A stretch of 64,000 bases of DNA, taken from contig JASISA010000023.1 in NCBI GenBank assembly GCA_031771865.1, positions 496,001 through 560,000 on the forward strand, written 5' to 3'. Shown in pieces: positions 22,085 to 32,157 of the stretch. The stretch comes from Nothophaeocryptopus gaeumannii. Lineage: Eukaryota > Ascomycota > Dothideomycetes > Mycosphaerellales > Mycosphaerellaceae. The number at the start of each line of letters is the position of its first letter. Position 1 is the first letter of the stretch. The translations under genes and the position numbers were made by a program. The notes beneath the pieces are model-generated. The model worked only from the letters and a program-made list of their open reading frames with translations. It was not told the origin of the DNA and searched no databases.

Positions 22085-24088
22085 TCACTTTCCTCCCATC
22101 TTCCTCGAGCCACCAGTGGTCATGCTATCCCTTCTGATGATGACACCGTGCTCATCAATACCGTCAATGTGCTCCTCCTCAATGACAAGATCCATCTCAT
22201 CAACGCATGTCCTCCCCACTGTCCCCAAAGGCGGGCGCGAGACGATGTCAGCTTGCGGCACCTCCTCCTCGGAGACCGAATGGTCATCGTCATCGTGGTC
22301 GCTAACCATTCCTGGGTTGCTGTCGGCAGTGTGCGGGCTCAGACCTGCAGATGCCAGATCTTGCGGGGAAGACAGCTGGCTCTCCATGTGAGAGTCGCGT
22401 GGTGGCGCAGGCGCAAGTGGCGAAGGACGAGGGCGCTGTTGTTGGGTTGGCTGGCGGAACCCTTTCCGGCTCTCCGGCCTGGGGAAGTAACCCTGACTGC
22501 CGACAGTACGAGCTCCAGGGCCGAACGGCACAACAGGCGAGCTTGTCTCCGAAGGTGTCTCAGGCGACAGCATGTCCTCGTCTGTGGTCAGATCGACACG
22601 TTGCTTGGCACTCGCCACTGCCTGGTCCAAATTACCTCCATTGCTGTGTTTTTGAAGGAAGGCCGACAGACGAGGTGTCTGAGACGAGGCCTTGAAAGGA
22701 GCAGAGCTGAAGGACGGTGGAACAGGTGAGCTGAGAGACGGTACGGCAGCAGTTGAGCTTAGGAGCGCAGGGCGAGGCGCAACCGGGATGCTGGCAGAAG
22801 TATTGAGTGGGTGAACTAGGGTGTTACCATGAGGACCTGCGTGAGTTTGGATCTTCGCAGGGGTCGCGGCTGCCGAAGTCGAAGCCCTACTAATGCTTGG
22901 CTTGGGCGCGTGAGAAGCAGTAGCGTGAGCATCAGGCGGCAGCTTGGAAAGATCGCTCTCGTCAAGCAGTTGGCCGCAGTCAACAGCAGCAGCATCGTGA
23001 GACTTGTAGTCCACCTTGTGCGCAATTCGACAGTGGTTGAGGAAGCCTTGAATGCTACTGAAATTGCCACGGTGGCAGTCCTTGCAGACGAGCTTAACAA
23101 GCTGTCCGTCGGTCGAGCGTTTGAGTACCAGAGGTGCTGACTTGTCTTTGATTGGCGCGACAGGATAGTTCGGGATGCTTTGCATAGGATCAGAAGCGCG
23201 GGTTGAAGTGCCAAGAGATTTGCTTGCAGGCTTTCTGACGTGGCCAAAGCTGGTGCGCGTGGATCGGCCAGCAGCGTTTGCATGCGCCTCGGCGTACGCC
23301 AAAGCCTCAGGAGAGATTGAGTCGAACTGAGGATCGTGCAGAAGCCATTGCCGGTAGTGTCGAGAGTATGGGCCGTCAGTCACTCCATGCGGCGCCGGGT
23401 GACTTGGCCGAGAGAATCCAGGAGGGGGGTTGATCGCTGGCCCAGCGCCTTCAGAAACGGCGAGCGATGGTGACTGAGTGCCAGGGTAAGGTCGCAGCTC
23501 GCATCTCCGCAGCTGCTCAAGAGCGATCTGGCACTTGGCAAGCTCCTGCTCAATCAAGCGCAATTCGTTGTGCTTCATCAGGATTTGCATATTGAATTCG
23601 TTCTCGATGACCTGTTGCAAGTTTGTCAGGCTGCCGGTCGACTCGGGCGTAGAATCGGTGGCCATGGTGGGGAAGTCGGATGCAACTGGCTTGAATTTGT
23701 CGGAGCTGACTGTAGAGTTGACATTCCGGCTTTGCACCTCAACCGCTTGTTTGGGAAGCTCGGCCTCAGCACCTGCAGTTGCCTGCGCGTTGTGTTCTTG
23801 AGATTTGCGTGGCGGTGCGGGCAGAAGCGGCGCCAGTCGAGGTGAGCTTTGCGCCTGAGGTGTGTTTACAGCGGGCGAGTACTGCCGAACAAACTCCCCC
23901 AGCTGCTGCTTCTTCAACGGCTGAGCTTGATGCGGAGAAGGCGCATCCGAAGAGTCCGAACGCTTCCTCTTCAGGTCCTTGAACTTGGACATGCCCGGTA
24001 TTTCTACCACAGGGCGCATCTTGTCAAGGTGTGCCTTCTCGCCCAGCTTCGGGTCACTGCACCACGGCAAACGGAACATGGTCTGCAT
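22085..24088 (-). CDS. AHC1-like C2H2 zinc finger protein (ADA/SAGA-type chromatin complex subunit)
   Basis: ATG at 24088, no intron, 667 aa. A coiled segment at about residues 154-196 (EFNMQILMKHNELRLIEQEL) precedes a motif with PYSRHYRQWLLHDPQFDSIS. Next comes a C2H2 zinc finger with C335, C338, H352 and H357 (LVCKDCHRGNFSSIQGFL, then NHCRIAHKVDY). This finger layout is that of the AHC1-like domain of fungal Ada histone acetyltransferase complex component 1. The rest is low-complexity Ser/Pro/Ala sequence and an acidic C-terminus (DHDDDDHSVSEEEV). The likely role is a structural subunit of a nuclear histone acetyltransferase complex. The domain call is from memory of the family. An alternative is another chromatin-associated fungal zinc finger protein. 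Confidence 0.75.
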   Translation of the reverse strand: MQTMFRLPWCSDPKLGEKAHLDKMRPVVEIPGMSKFKDLKRKRSDSSDAPSPHQAQPLKKQQLGEFVRQYSPAVNTPQAQSSPRLAPLLPAPPRKSQEHNAQATAGAEAELPKQAVEVQSRNVNSTVSSDKFKPVASDFPTMATDSTPESTGSLTNLQQVIENEFNMQILMKHNELRLIEQELAKCQIALEQLRRCELRPYPGTQSPSLAVSEGAGPAINPPPGFSRPSHPAPHGVTDGPYSRHYRQWLLHDPQFDSISPEALAYAEAHANAAGRSTRTSFGHVRKPASKSLGTSTRASDPMQSIPNYPVAPIKDKSAPLVLKRSTDGQLVKLVCKDCHRGNFSSIQGFLNHCRIAHKVDYKSHDAAAVDCGQLLDESDLSKLPPDAHATASHAPKPSISRASTSAAATPAKIQTHAGPHGNTLVHPLNTSASIPVAPRPALLSSTAAVPSLSSPVPPSFSSAPFKASSQTPRLSAFLQKHSNGGNLDQAVASAKQRVDLTTDEDMLSPETPSETSSPVVPFGPGARTVGSQGYFPRPESRKGFRQPTQQQRPRPSPLAPAPPRDSHMESQLSSPQDLASAGLSPHTADSNPGMVSDHDDDDHSVSEEEVPQADIVSRPPLGTVGRTCVDEMDLVIEEEHIDGIDEHGVIIRRDSMTTGGSRKMGGK

Positions 24089-25333
24089 GGCGAGCGGACC
24101 TACTGCCTCAGAACTTTTGACCTTGTTGCCTGAATGCTACTGCTGCCTCCATCAAGCGCTTGTCGGGTTTGGGGTGCGACAAGAAAAATGGCTTACTGCC
24201 GTCGCATCTGTCTGTCGCAAAGTTCGAGTCGGGACCGTCGAGGTCTAGAAATTGTCCGGAGAGGACGTAGAGACTATCGCGAGTCTCTAGATAGTAATTA
24301 CAGGTGTATTCGTGGCGTTGAGTCGTGCTTTCGAATTCGAGTGTGAGTCGCGAAGTCGAAGGAACGCGGAGATAAGGCCGATCGAGGCTCCAAGAGTCGT
24401 CGCAAGCAGGCCGTGAGGCGTTCAAGTAGTATTAGAAGGGGTTGTAGTAACACAGGTCAAGTCTAGAGAAACGAAACACAGAAGCAAGAAGTCTAGAAAG
24501 GTTATTCGACGACGCAGAGAATAGTCGCAAGAAAGCTGATGAGGTTGGCACGTTTGCCCGTGAGATGTCAGAAAGAAGATGGATGTGGGAGGCACAAGCA
24601 AGGCCGCAGACAGCAGACATGGAGCTCTGCTGCTGCTCCGGTCGTAGTCTTGACGCAGCACACTCGACGCTACTGTCGTGGCCGGGGCCTGGCCCGTGAC
24701 CCTATTGGACAGGTTGCTCCCTGTCTGCCGCGGTGCGCCGTTTGAAAAGCTACCGAGCTCTGGGCGTCGATGGAGCCAACGATCAATCACAACTGCACAT
24801 CCCCCTGATGATGAAGGCGTGGAATCTTCTGTCGTGCTTCCACTGTGATCGCAAGTGCCGGTTTGGCGTGGTAGGCGTTGCAAACACCGCGCAGAGAGAA
24901 CAGCGCCGTGTTTGATGTTGTTGTTGTGACTCCTCTCATTCCAGACGACGACCAGCCTGTTCTTGCCGTTTGTCAGCAGGGGTTGTGTGGACGAGAGGCA
25001 TTTGATTGGATCGCATCACGACATCGATAGGTATCCGGCGGCCGCCTCATTGTCGGCCTCAAGCTCAAGCAGCAGCTAATACGCCTCAACAAACGACTCG
25101 GATCGTGTGCCACAGGAGGACTTTACACCAGGCCGCCAAGTTTCGCGAGGCTACTCGCGTGACACCTGGCGTTTTGCAGCGCAACCAAAACGGCATCTCT
25201 GTGCAAGGATCCCGGACACCTCCTTCCCACTTTCGGCTGTCCCGACGCCGATCACTGCGTAGGTGAATGAGTTGCGCAAGATCACATCAGTTGCAAGTCA
25301 CTTCCTCTGACTGAAGACCAGACCGGCACAAAC
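24089..25333. other. Divergent intergenic region, no gene seen
   Basis: About 1.2 kb between the AHC1-like gene (minus) and the Alba gene (plus). Open frames on both strands have no conserved features. Part may be transcribed leader of either gene. Confidence 0.5.
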
Positions 25334-25862
25334 ATGGCTTTTGACGAGGCGTCTCTGCATGACAAGTACAGCCTCGCAAAGGTAGGCGTTGCGACAGGAA
25401 CCCGAATATCGACCCGGACTTCGGCCGTGGTTGAAAAGCTTGAGGCAAGTGTCGCAGGTGGTGAGAGCAAGCCGCCCCTCGTGGCCTTGACTGCCGGAAG
25501 CAAAGCGGGAAGCAAGCTGATTAGTATTGCTGAGATCGCGAAGCGGGAGTTGGCAGCAAATGGCGTCAAGGTATTCCAGTACAATGCCATGAGCTCCAGG
25601 CTGACCGAAGTCGAGAGGCGTCCCAAAAAGACCCGAGATTCCGGAGCAAAGGCCGACGAGGATGAATCCGATGATGCATTTGAGGTGATGGGAGGGAAAG
25701 AGGAGTCCAAGACGAAGAAGAGGAACGTACCGGTGATGACGATCTATTTGTCAACAGAGCAGGTGAAGGAGCTCAAGGCTGCATACGGGTGAGTGTTGTT
25801 ATGTTCTGTGTATGCTGCTTGGGTGTGTACTGACGGCTGGGTGTTGCAGAGAGCAGACTTGA
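25334..25862 (+). CDS. Alba-domain DNA/RNA-binding protein
   Basis: Two exons, 25334-25788 and 25850-25862. The 61-nt intron (GTGAGT...TACTGACGG...TTGCAG) gives the C-terminus AAYGEQT; without splicing the frame ends at once. The product is 155 aa. Residues about 47-85 (PPLVALTAGSKAGSKLISIA, EIAKRELAANGVKVFQYNAM) match the Alba/Rpp20 fold, which binds nucleic acid. An acidic, lysine-flanked insert (KADEDESDDAFEVMGGKEE) sits between two strands. The last strand is VPVMTIYLSTEQVKEL. Eukaryotic Alba proteins act in RNase P/MRP (Pop6/Pop7) or as general RNA-binding proteins. Which of these applies cannot be told by eye. Confidence 0.8.
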
Positions 25863-26497
25863 GGAGGTGACGTGAAATGAAGTCGCGTCACGGCAATGAT
25901 GCCCAACAACCCACAGCTAAGTGGGAAATAGCGTTGCGCACACACTTCGCCTCAGACAAGACGAAATCGATCGGTTCCATGTAGGCCATTTGTCTTCGAA
26001 GATGCGCCTCAACTCCGAGAGACCACGAATAGCACGAAACTCACTGCGGGCTACTTCACGACCTCCACCTCCACCGGCTGATTACACATTCTCGGGCCTT
26101 GGCCAACTTGACGAATTGTCCGACACGGAGCTCCCCAAGGACTTCATCCAGGCTCTTCCGGAACACATGCATTCATCCTAAGAGGATAGGAAAGAGGGTG
26201 TCGCTCTGGCAGCAGAGCTGCATCATGGTCCATTTGAAAATTAAAATTAGTCGCCATCCATGGTACGGGTGCAGGATGTTTGTCTGTCTGCTGGTAGACT
26301 GGCCTGGGACAGATGTATACGTGTCGCTCCGGAGGCCAACGTCAAGTAAGGCAGCTTATGTTCGAAGTGAACTGTTCTCATTGATCCGAGATTCGAAATC
26401 CTCATCATCACGAGTTCTACATGATCCCATATACATATCCCTTCGATTCCAAACATCATTTTCCTCTAATTTTCCACCCTTACCTCTCTCTCTTCAT
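25863..26497. other. Convergent 3' intergenic region
   Basis: Between the Alba gene and the aminotransferase 3' ends. Short frames only, no supported gene. Confidence 0.5.
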
Positions 26498-27811
26498 TTA
26501 CGCCTTAACCTCGACTCCCCACTCGTGCTGTTCCCCGCCATACATGATGTCAACCAACCAACTCTTGATCAACTTGGCATACGCGCCTGTCTCTCCTTCA
26601 GCCAACGGCACCTGGAGATCACTATCCCGGAAATGAATCAGTCCCACAGGCGCCACGAAGAATGCTGTCCCAGCAGCAAAAGCTTCTACCAGCCTCCCTT
26701 CCTGTTGAGCAGAGATGAGGTCGTTCATCGTGAATCGCTTCTCCACAACCTCCACCTCCTCAACACCTCCAACAGCTGTGGATAAGCGCGATTTCGCCAA
26801 TTCAAGGATCGATGCTCTCGTCACACCTTCGAGAATAATCCTCTCCTCCAAAGGCGCAGTAACCAGTTCCAACTTTCCCGTCATTTTATTCCTCCAGACT
26901 ACAAAGAAATTCGACGCCCCAGCTTCAGTCACATACCCCTCCTTCCCAAACAACCAAAGAACCTGATCGAAACCCCTCGCTCTCGCTTCTCCTTGCGCAA
27001 CCAACGAAGGACCATAATTCGCTCCCAACTTCGCATATCCGAATCCACCAGGCCAGGCGCGAATAGTATCTTCATTCGAAGCGAGCAATTTCAGCCCAGG
27101 CTTGACGTGCGAAGCGCCGCCATTGAGGGCCGGGGGTATCGATTTCGTCATATCCGGGAAACAAGCAATAATCACATAAAGCAGCGCTTCTCGAGGTCTC
27201 TGCACTCCTAGAGCTTCGTCGGTCCCGATGAATGTGGGGCGGATGTATAGGAAATGTCCTGCCCGGGATTGGGGGAGCCATTTATCTCCATCCTGCGCAC
27301 ACAACGCAATAATCATCTTCTCCAATTCTCTTGGCTCAAACTCCGGGAGGGCGATACGACGAGCGGATTTGAGCATTCGTTGGCAGTTTCGGGAGACGCG
27401 GAAGAGGCGGAGTTTCCCGTCGAAACCGCGGTAGAGTTTCAAGCCTTCGAAACATTCTGTTGCGTAGTGCAGGACCGATGCAGAGGGCATGATGGATAGA
27501 GGACCGTAGGGCTTGAGTTCGGGTGCTTCCCATCCATTTTCGATGGTCCAGCGGGCGGAGACCATATGATCTGTGCATGTTCTTTGGGCTTTGGTCTCGG
27601 CGCTGTCTGGTTCGGGGACGGTTCGCGGGGTGCTGGTGAGGGTGTAGGTCATGAGGGAGGCGTCGAGAGGCTTTTGGGGGTTGGCGCTGCCGTTGGTGGG
27701 TTGGCCATCTTTGAAGGCGTGTTTGATGCCGGCTTGGGTGAGGGCGGATGCTGAGGTTGAGGTGGGGGTTGATGTCCTGGAGGACTCTGGGGTGATGGCG
27801 GCGGGGGCCAT
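26498..27811 (-). CDS. Branched-chain amino acid aminotransferase (class IV, PLP)
   Basis: ATG at 27811, no intron, 437 aa. Class IV features in order: SASVLHYATECFEGLKLYRG at about 110-129, GHFLYIRPTFIGTDEALGV, the PLP-binding lysine K261 in GGFGYAKLGANYGPSLVAQ, GYVTEAGASNFFVVW, and PLEERIILEGVTRASILELA. The enzyme interconverts valine, leucine and isoleucine with their 2-oxo acids using glutamate/2-oxoglutarate. The first 50 residues are Ser/Thr/Pro-rich and only weakly basic, so mitochondrial import is not obvious and a cytosolic form is possible. A TGACTCA site lies about 90 bp upstream, as expected for a gene under general amino-acid control. Some fungal paralogues sit in secondary-metabolite clusters, but no biosynthetic neighbours are seen here. 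Confidence 0.95.
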   Translation of the reverse strand: MAPAAITPESSRTSTPTSTSASALTQAGIKHAFKDGQPTNGSANPQKPLDASLMTYTLTSTPRTVPEPDSAETKAQRTCTDHMVSARWTIENGWEAPELKPYGPLSIMPSASVLHYATECFEGLKLYRGFDGKLRLFRVSRNCQRMLKSARRIALPEFEPRELEKMIIALCAQDGDKWLPQSRAGHFLYIRPTFIGTDEALGVQRPREALLYVIIACFPDMTKSIPPALNGGASHVKPGLKLLASNEDTIRAWPGGFGYAKLGANYGPSLVAQGEARARGFDQVLWLFGKEGYVTEAGASNFFVVWRNKMTGKLELVTAPLEERIILEGVTRASILELAKSRLSTAVGGVEEVEVVEKRFTMNDLISAQQEGRLVEAFAAGTAFFVAPVGLIHFRDSDLQVPLAEGETGAYAKLIKSWLVDIMYGGEQHEWGVEVKA

Positions 27812-29067
27812 TGTGGGTGATTGTTGGTCCTCGGCGTAGGGGGAGAGAATTGTAGAGCTTGTCGTAAGAATATGTCCTGATGTTGTTGTTTGCTCAGAGA
27901 ATGACTCAATGCCTCTCTAAGTTCAAGACAATATAGTATAAGGTATGCCTGCTATACGTCCAGCAAGGATCTTCTTTCTCAAAGGCAAAGAGCACAGTAG
28001 GACAAAGAGAACAGATGAGTGACAGGGAGGACTTGCTGAAGTATGTAAATAAGAGAAGCAGTCGCGGCCGGACGACGGTGCTTGCAAGTAGTGTGCTTGA
28101 GTGCGTGGATACGGTCCGCAGGGCGTAAGGCAAGGGAATGGAAGAATGAGTCTTATCGCCTTCGATCGATGAGCCACCTACCTACCTCCCTCCAAACTTC
28201 TCTTCCCCTCCCTCTCGCTATTACTGTCTTGACCGAATCTCGGACCGACCGGTCTTTACCTCACCGTATTCTCACTGCCAATGCGGCTTGCTTGGCGATG
28301 AGATGCTGTGCGCCCTACGCATGATGCTGCAGGAACGCGAGGTGTGGTTGGCATTGGAATATTTTTTTGCTCGGCTCAAGACCAAAGCCGGGCTGTGCCG
28401 TGTCCGAGGTCGCTTCTAGCTGCAGGGGTACGGTCTATCTTGCTTAAGCCGAGATACTCTACATGATAGATAGAGTAACCGCTGCTACTTACACGACGAC
28501 GGTATCGACGTCTTCAGTGGCTAGAGTGCAGACTCTTGCGGCAAGGACACGAAGCAGAAATTTCACTTGGGCTCGACAGGCGGCTTAACATCAGCCTCGC
28601 CCGCGTATCGATCGAAGGTGGCTGATTCTGTGCGGCCTTCGAACATCCTGCACCCGGCGGCCGAACAGGCAGGAGGTAAAATAGACGATAGACCGGTACA
28701 GAAGAGGAGGCAGCGAAGTCATGGGGCCACTGCATTACCTATCTCTTTTCTACATATCGTACACGTGGTGCTAGTATTCTCATTTATCTTACACATGAGC
28801 CGCGCGAAACCGCAGCGAGAGGGGTCTAGATAGCAGGTATCATCTTCGATCCTCTCCTATCATCGTTTCTTGTTGTCCCCTCCAACGCCATCGCAAGTAC
28901 AAGGGTATCATAGTTTTTCATGGCTCAAACCAATTTCAAGTCGTTTGTCTGTCGTTTCGTATGATCTCTTCCCTTTCTTCCTCTTCATTGGTCTTTCTGT
29001 TCTCTGTGTATATTATCATCCATCATCACTGTGTGCACTTGACCATCTCTCAATCGCCGACCACATC
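27812..29067. other. Intergenic, upstream of the aminotransferase and 3' of the 29068 gene
   Basis: About 1.25 kb with no supported gene. Contains the aminotransferase promoter at its left end. Confidence 0.5.
27902..27908. promoter_or_regulatory. TGACTCA: Gcn4/CpcA-type binding site
   Basis: An exact TGACTCA, the consensus bound by yeast Gcn4 and filamentous-fungal CpcA/CPC1, lies 91 bp before the ATG of the branched-chain aminotransferase. Position and gene type fit amino-acid starvation control. A 7-mer can occur by chance. Confidence 0.55.
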
Positions 29068-30771
29068 CTATGTCAATCCACCGAGCGTGAGCTTGCCAAG
29101 TCCTGCGATCTCGCCCTTCACCCCAGCGCGCGTAGTATCTTCAAACTCTCGCACAACATTGGCAACCAAAATCTTTCGAACCGCTTTATCTGCCTTCGAG
29201 AACGCCTCGTTCACGCTGGGATTGCATGCATCGGGACTGGAAACCAGTTCCATTAGCTTCGAGTAGGTATCAATCAGCGTATCACACAGCGTCCCAAGTG
29301 TACTGCTAAAGTCCGGTTCGAAAGGAATGTGAGGTGTAAGCAGGTAAGCGAATTCGTGTCCAGTAGGATTGATTGGCGAAGTCATGTCCGGCGGCGAGCT
29401 GACCTCCTTGCCAGCACTCGGAATCCCAAGTAAGTCGGCTTGCCGGGTGTCAATGTACAGGTCGCTGGGGACCGCTGTACTAGACCGTCTCCCCTTGCTC
29501 GTTCTGTTCCCCACTCCGAATCCGGCTTTAAACATTTGGCCCATGCGACCTCTGGAAACAATGTTTCCACTCACGTCGAATCCGCTCAGGCTTTGGTATG
29601 TTTCAAATTCGGTCAGAAGTGCTGAGAGCGCCTTCAAGTATTCCAATGGAGTGCCGGAATTCATGTCCAGTACCGCGGGTAGACTGCATCCCAATATGAA
29701 GTAATTTGTCGCCCTCCTTCCCAGCTTGTGCGACTGCATAGACGGCATGCTCGAGAGCGTAGCTTGTGTGTAATGTAGTGTACCGAGGTAGAATATGTCC
29801 CCATCGTGAAGCTTGCGCATGTAATCTATCGTCGCCATGCGCTTCGCAGACGTCTCTTGAATTTGGGTGTAGATCGTGTTCGGGTTCAATGGTCCTGGTG
29901 GCAGACCCGGTGTCGGCGCACTGGGCGCATGCTGCAACGGCGCACCACTGCTGGCGTGAGAGTGTGAAGAGGATATGTCGCGTGTGAAGCTGTTTTGTGG
30001 CTGCAGACCTGCTCTACTCTCTTTCCTGCCAGTGGATATGCCGGCAGGCGGTTGTGATGTTATCATGGGATCGTCTCTGTCGCTGCCGGGTGAGCGCACA
30101 CCGCCCACGTTCTGCAAGTATGCGGGCGAGTTAAGCGAAGGCAGTGCTTCAGTCGACTTGAAGCGGTGTGTAAGCCCCTTGGCCGTCAATGATATCTTCC
30201 GCTTGAGCAGCGGCGCTTGCGATTGAGAAGGCGCAGAGGTCGAGGGTATAGGCGGTGGCAGGTGCGGCGGCGGTTCGATCTCTTCGGGGCTCTCAATGGG
30301 ACTTGCAGAGCTGAGCGGTGTGAAGTCTCGGTCGCGGTTCTCTTTCGAAATCGGACTTCTCGCAGTAGGTCCAAAGGTGGTGGTACTTGCACTGCTCGCT
30401 GACGAGCTGGGATTCGTTCGGTGGCTGCGTAGAGATATGCTTCTACGAACATTCCTCGCGCCGTCGGTGACACTCGTCGTCAGACTGAGGATGCTGCTGT
30501 CGCGTCTGTGGCTCCCGCTCCCTGTGAAACTGCGTCCGGTCTGTTGCAGCGACTTGACCCCTGCCGGCAGTCTTGCCTCCGCATCTGTCGGAGCGTTGGA
30601 GGTTATGCTGGTGTTGGTGTTGGACAGGCTGGTCAAGGACCCAACGTCCAAAGTCAAGTCGGCTGTGCTGACATTGCTCCCGTGGCTGGTCTGTCTCCTG
30701 AAGCGGTGGAATACCGAGTTGCTGGTGGATGTCGACGACGCCGCTGCATTGTTTGACCCGAACGCGGGCAT
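29068..30771 (-). CDS. Conserved fungal protein with Ser-rich N-terminus, uncharacterised
   Basis: ATG at 30771, no intron, 567 aa. The N-terminal half is Ser/Thr/Pro-rich and low in order, with RHRRDSSILS-type and RSPISKENRDRDF-type phospho-site-rich runs and a polyproline patch (EEIEPPPHLPPPIPSTS). The C-terminal half from about residue 305 is structured: SAKRMATIDYMRKLHDGDIF, YLGTLHYTQATL, HKLGRRATNYFILGCSLPAV, LLTEFETYQSLSGFD, and a helical end (AFSKADKAVRKILVANVVRE). That half looks like a conserved fungal domain I cannot name. The pattern suggests a cytosolic regulatory or scaffold protein, which is inference. Confidence 0.75.
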   Translation of the reverse strand: MPAFGSNNAAASSTSTSNSVFHRFRRQTSHGSNVSTADLTLDVGSLTSLSNTNTSITSNAPTDAEARLPAGVKSLQQTGRSFTGSGSHRRDSSILSLTTSVTDGARNVRRSISLRSHRTNPSSSASSASTTTFGPTARSPISKENRDRDFTPLSSASPIESPEEIEPPPHLPPPIPSTSAPSQSQAPLLKRKISLTAKGLTHRFKSTEALPSLNSPAYLQNVGGVRSPGSDRDDPMITSQPPAGISTGRKESRAGLQPQNSFTRDISSSHSHASSGAPLQHAPSAPTPGLPPGPLNPNTIYTQIQETSAKRMATIDYMRKLHDGDIFYLGTLHYTQATLSSMPSMQSHKLGRRATNYFILGCSLPAVLDMNSGTPLEYLKALSALLTEFETYQSLSGFDVSGNIVSRGRMGQMFKAGFGVGNRTSKGRRSSTAVPSDLYIDTRQADLLGIPSAGKEVSSPPDMTSPINPTGHEFAYLLTPHIPFEPDFSSTLGTLCDTLIDTYSKLMELVSSPDACNPSVNEAFSKADKAVRKILVANVVREFEDTTRAGVKGEIAGLGKLTLGGLT

Positions 30772-32157
30772 GGCAGCACTGCAGCAGCGCGCGCCGGGAT
30801 GGTCTTCCTATATTACCGACACAGCTGACTGGTATGCCTGTCCTGGTACGCACTCTTGACCCAGTCTGCCGGTCTCTTACACAGCTGTGGCGTACACGAA
30901 ACGCTGGTTGCCAACGGCTCTACGGCAATCTATCGAGTTGGAGGAGGAGCTGGACGGTACATTTCTGTGGCTATAGAATATTCACAGGTACGCGGCCGTG
31001 ATTGGGTGCCATCGCCGCCCCTGACCACTTGGCGGTCCCCGCACAGCGTGCAGTAGTTGCATGCAGGACATGACTCTACCCGGAGGCAACACTTCGACCT
31101 CACTAATGTCCACATATCATCGTCGTCAGTAAAGAACATACAAAGGACGAGGAGGTGTGCTATGATGTGCATCGATGAAGCAAAGCGGCCGTTGGGGATG
31201 TTGTCGGCCACGTTGCCGGCCCCGAGTTTACCCTGTCGATATGCAGGAGAAGACTTAAACAACAGCGCGCAACGCGTAAGTACGGAAGAGAAGCAAGACG
31301 CGTTATTCCGTTCAGAATACTTTTTCCAGAATCTCAAAGATAGTATCGACCCTTCAAACAGCCAGCAGCGTCGACATTCATCGACAGGAGAACAGGCGAT
31401 CGCGAAATATACAGCACCACCCCCAAGAAGAGCAATTCGGTCCTCCTCTTTCAAGCCCTCCACATGATGGTCCTCCTCTTTCACATACCAGCCCTCCATA
31501 TGAGCTCCTCCTCTTTCACATACAAGTCTTCCGGGATGACGGTCCTCCTCTTGCGCACCTACTTACCGCCCATGACGAATCTCACCGGCACGTGAACATG
31601 TCCCGCGCAAGGAAATGAAGAATAGACGCCACTTCCAACAGGCCATGCTCGAAGCTGAAGACGCCGGACTTACACGAGCATGACCAAACCGCAGCTTTCT
31701 CTCCGGAATGAGGAAGGCTACGGCTGTTGAAGGAAACGACGCAGAGTGGTTCGACTTACATTACGATAGTTGCCGCCATGACCACGTGGTATAGTATCGT
31801 AAATGCGAACCTTTCGGAAGAAGACCTTGGAAGTGGTTCTTCGACCTCTCTGCGCTAAGCAATCCCGGGCAATGGCCACGGACGGATTGGAACCTTGGAA
31901 TCTTTGTCGCGGGAAGAGGTGCACGCCGGCTACGCTCTTTCGCTCAGGATGCTTTCGGGGTTCGACTTGTTGCAGTCTTCAGCAGACTGGGAGGCTGCTG
32001 GAGACCGGCGGTGTGTCGGTAGACACCGCTTTGCTTCTTGGTTGGTGGGTTGGGTGCTGGCAGGCTGATGTTCTTTACCGGAACCAGTATTTTTGAATCT
32101 GATCAAGGCAGGCATGCCAAGAGGCGAATGCTTGCGCTCTCAGATACTGCAGCTCAC
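30772..32157. other. Intergenic with a short repeated motif
   Basis: No supported gene. The first part is upstream of the 30771 start. From 31439 it contains a cluster of GGTCCTCCTCTT repeats, and the right part is 3' flank of the zinc-knuckle gene. Confidence 0.5.
31439..31552 (+). repeat. GGTCCTCCTCTT motif cluster, left side
   Basis: Four copies in 114 bp: 31439-31452, 31469-31482, about 31504-31518 (first base variant) and 31541-31552. Extended context such as TTTCACATAC and GCCCTCCA is partly shared between copies, so the true unit is about 30 bp and degenerate. The same core recurs at 36117-36174 on the other side of the zinc-knuckle gene. Confidence 0.75.
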
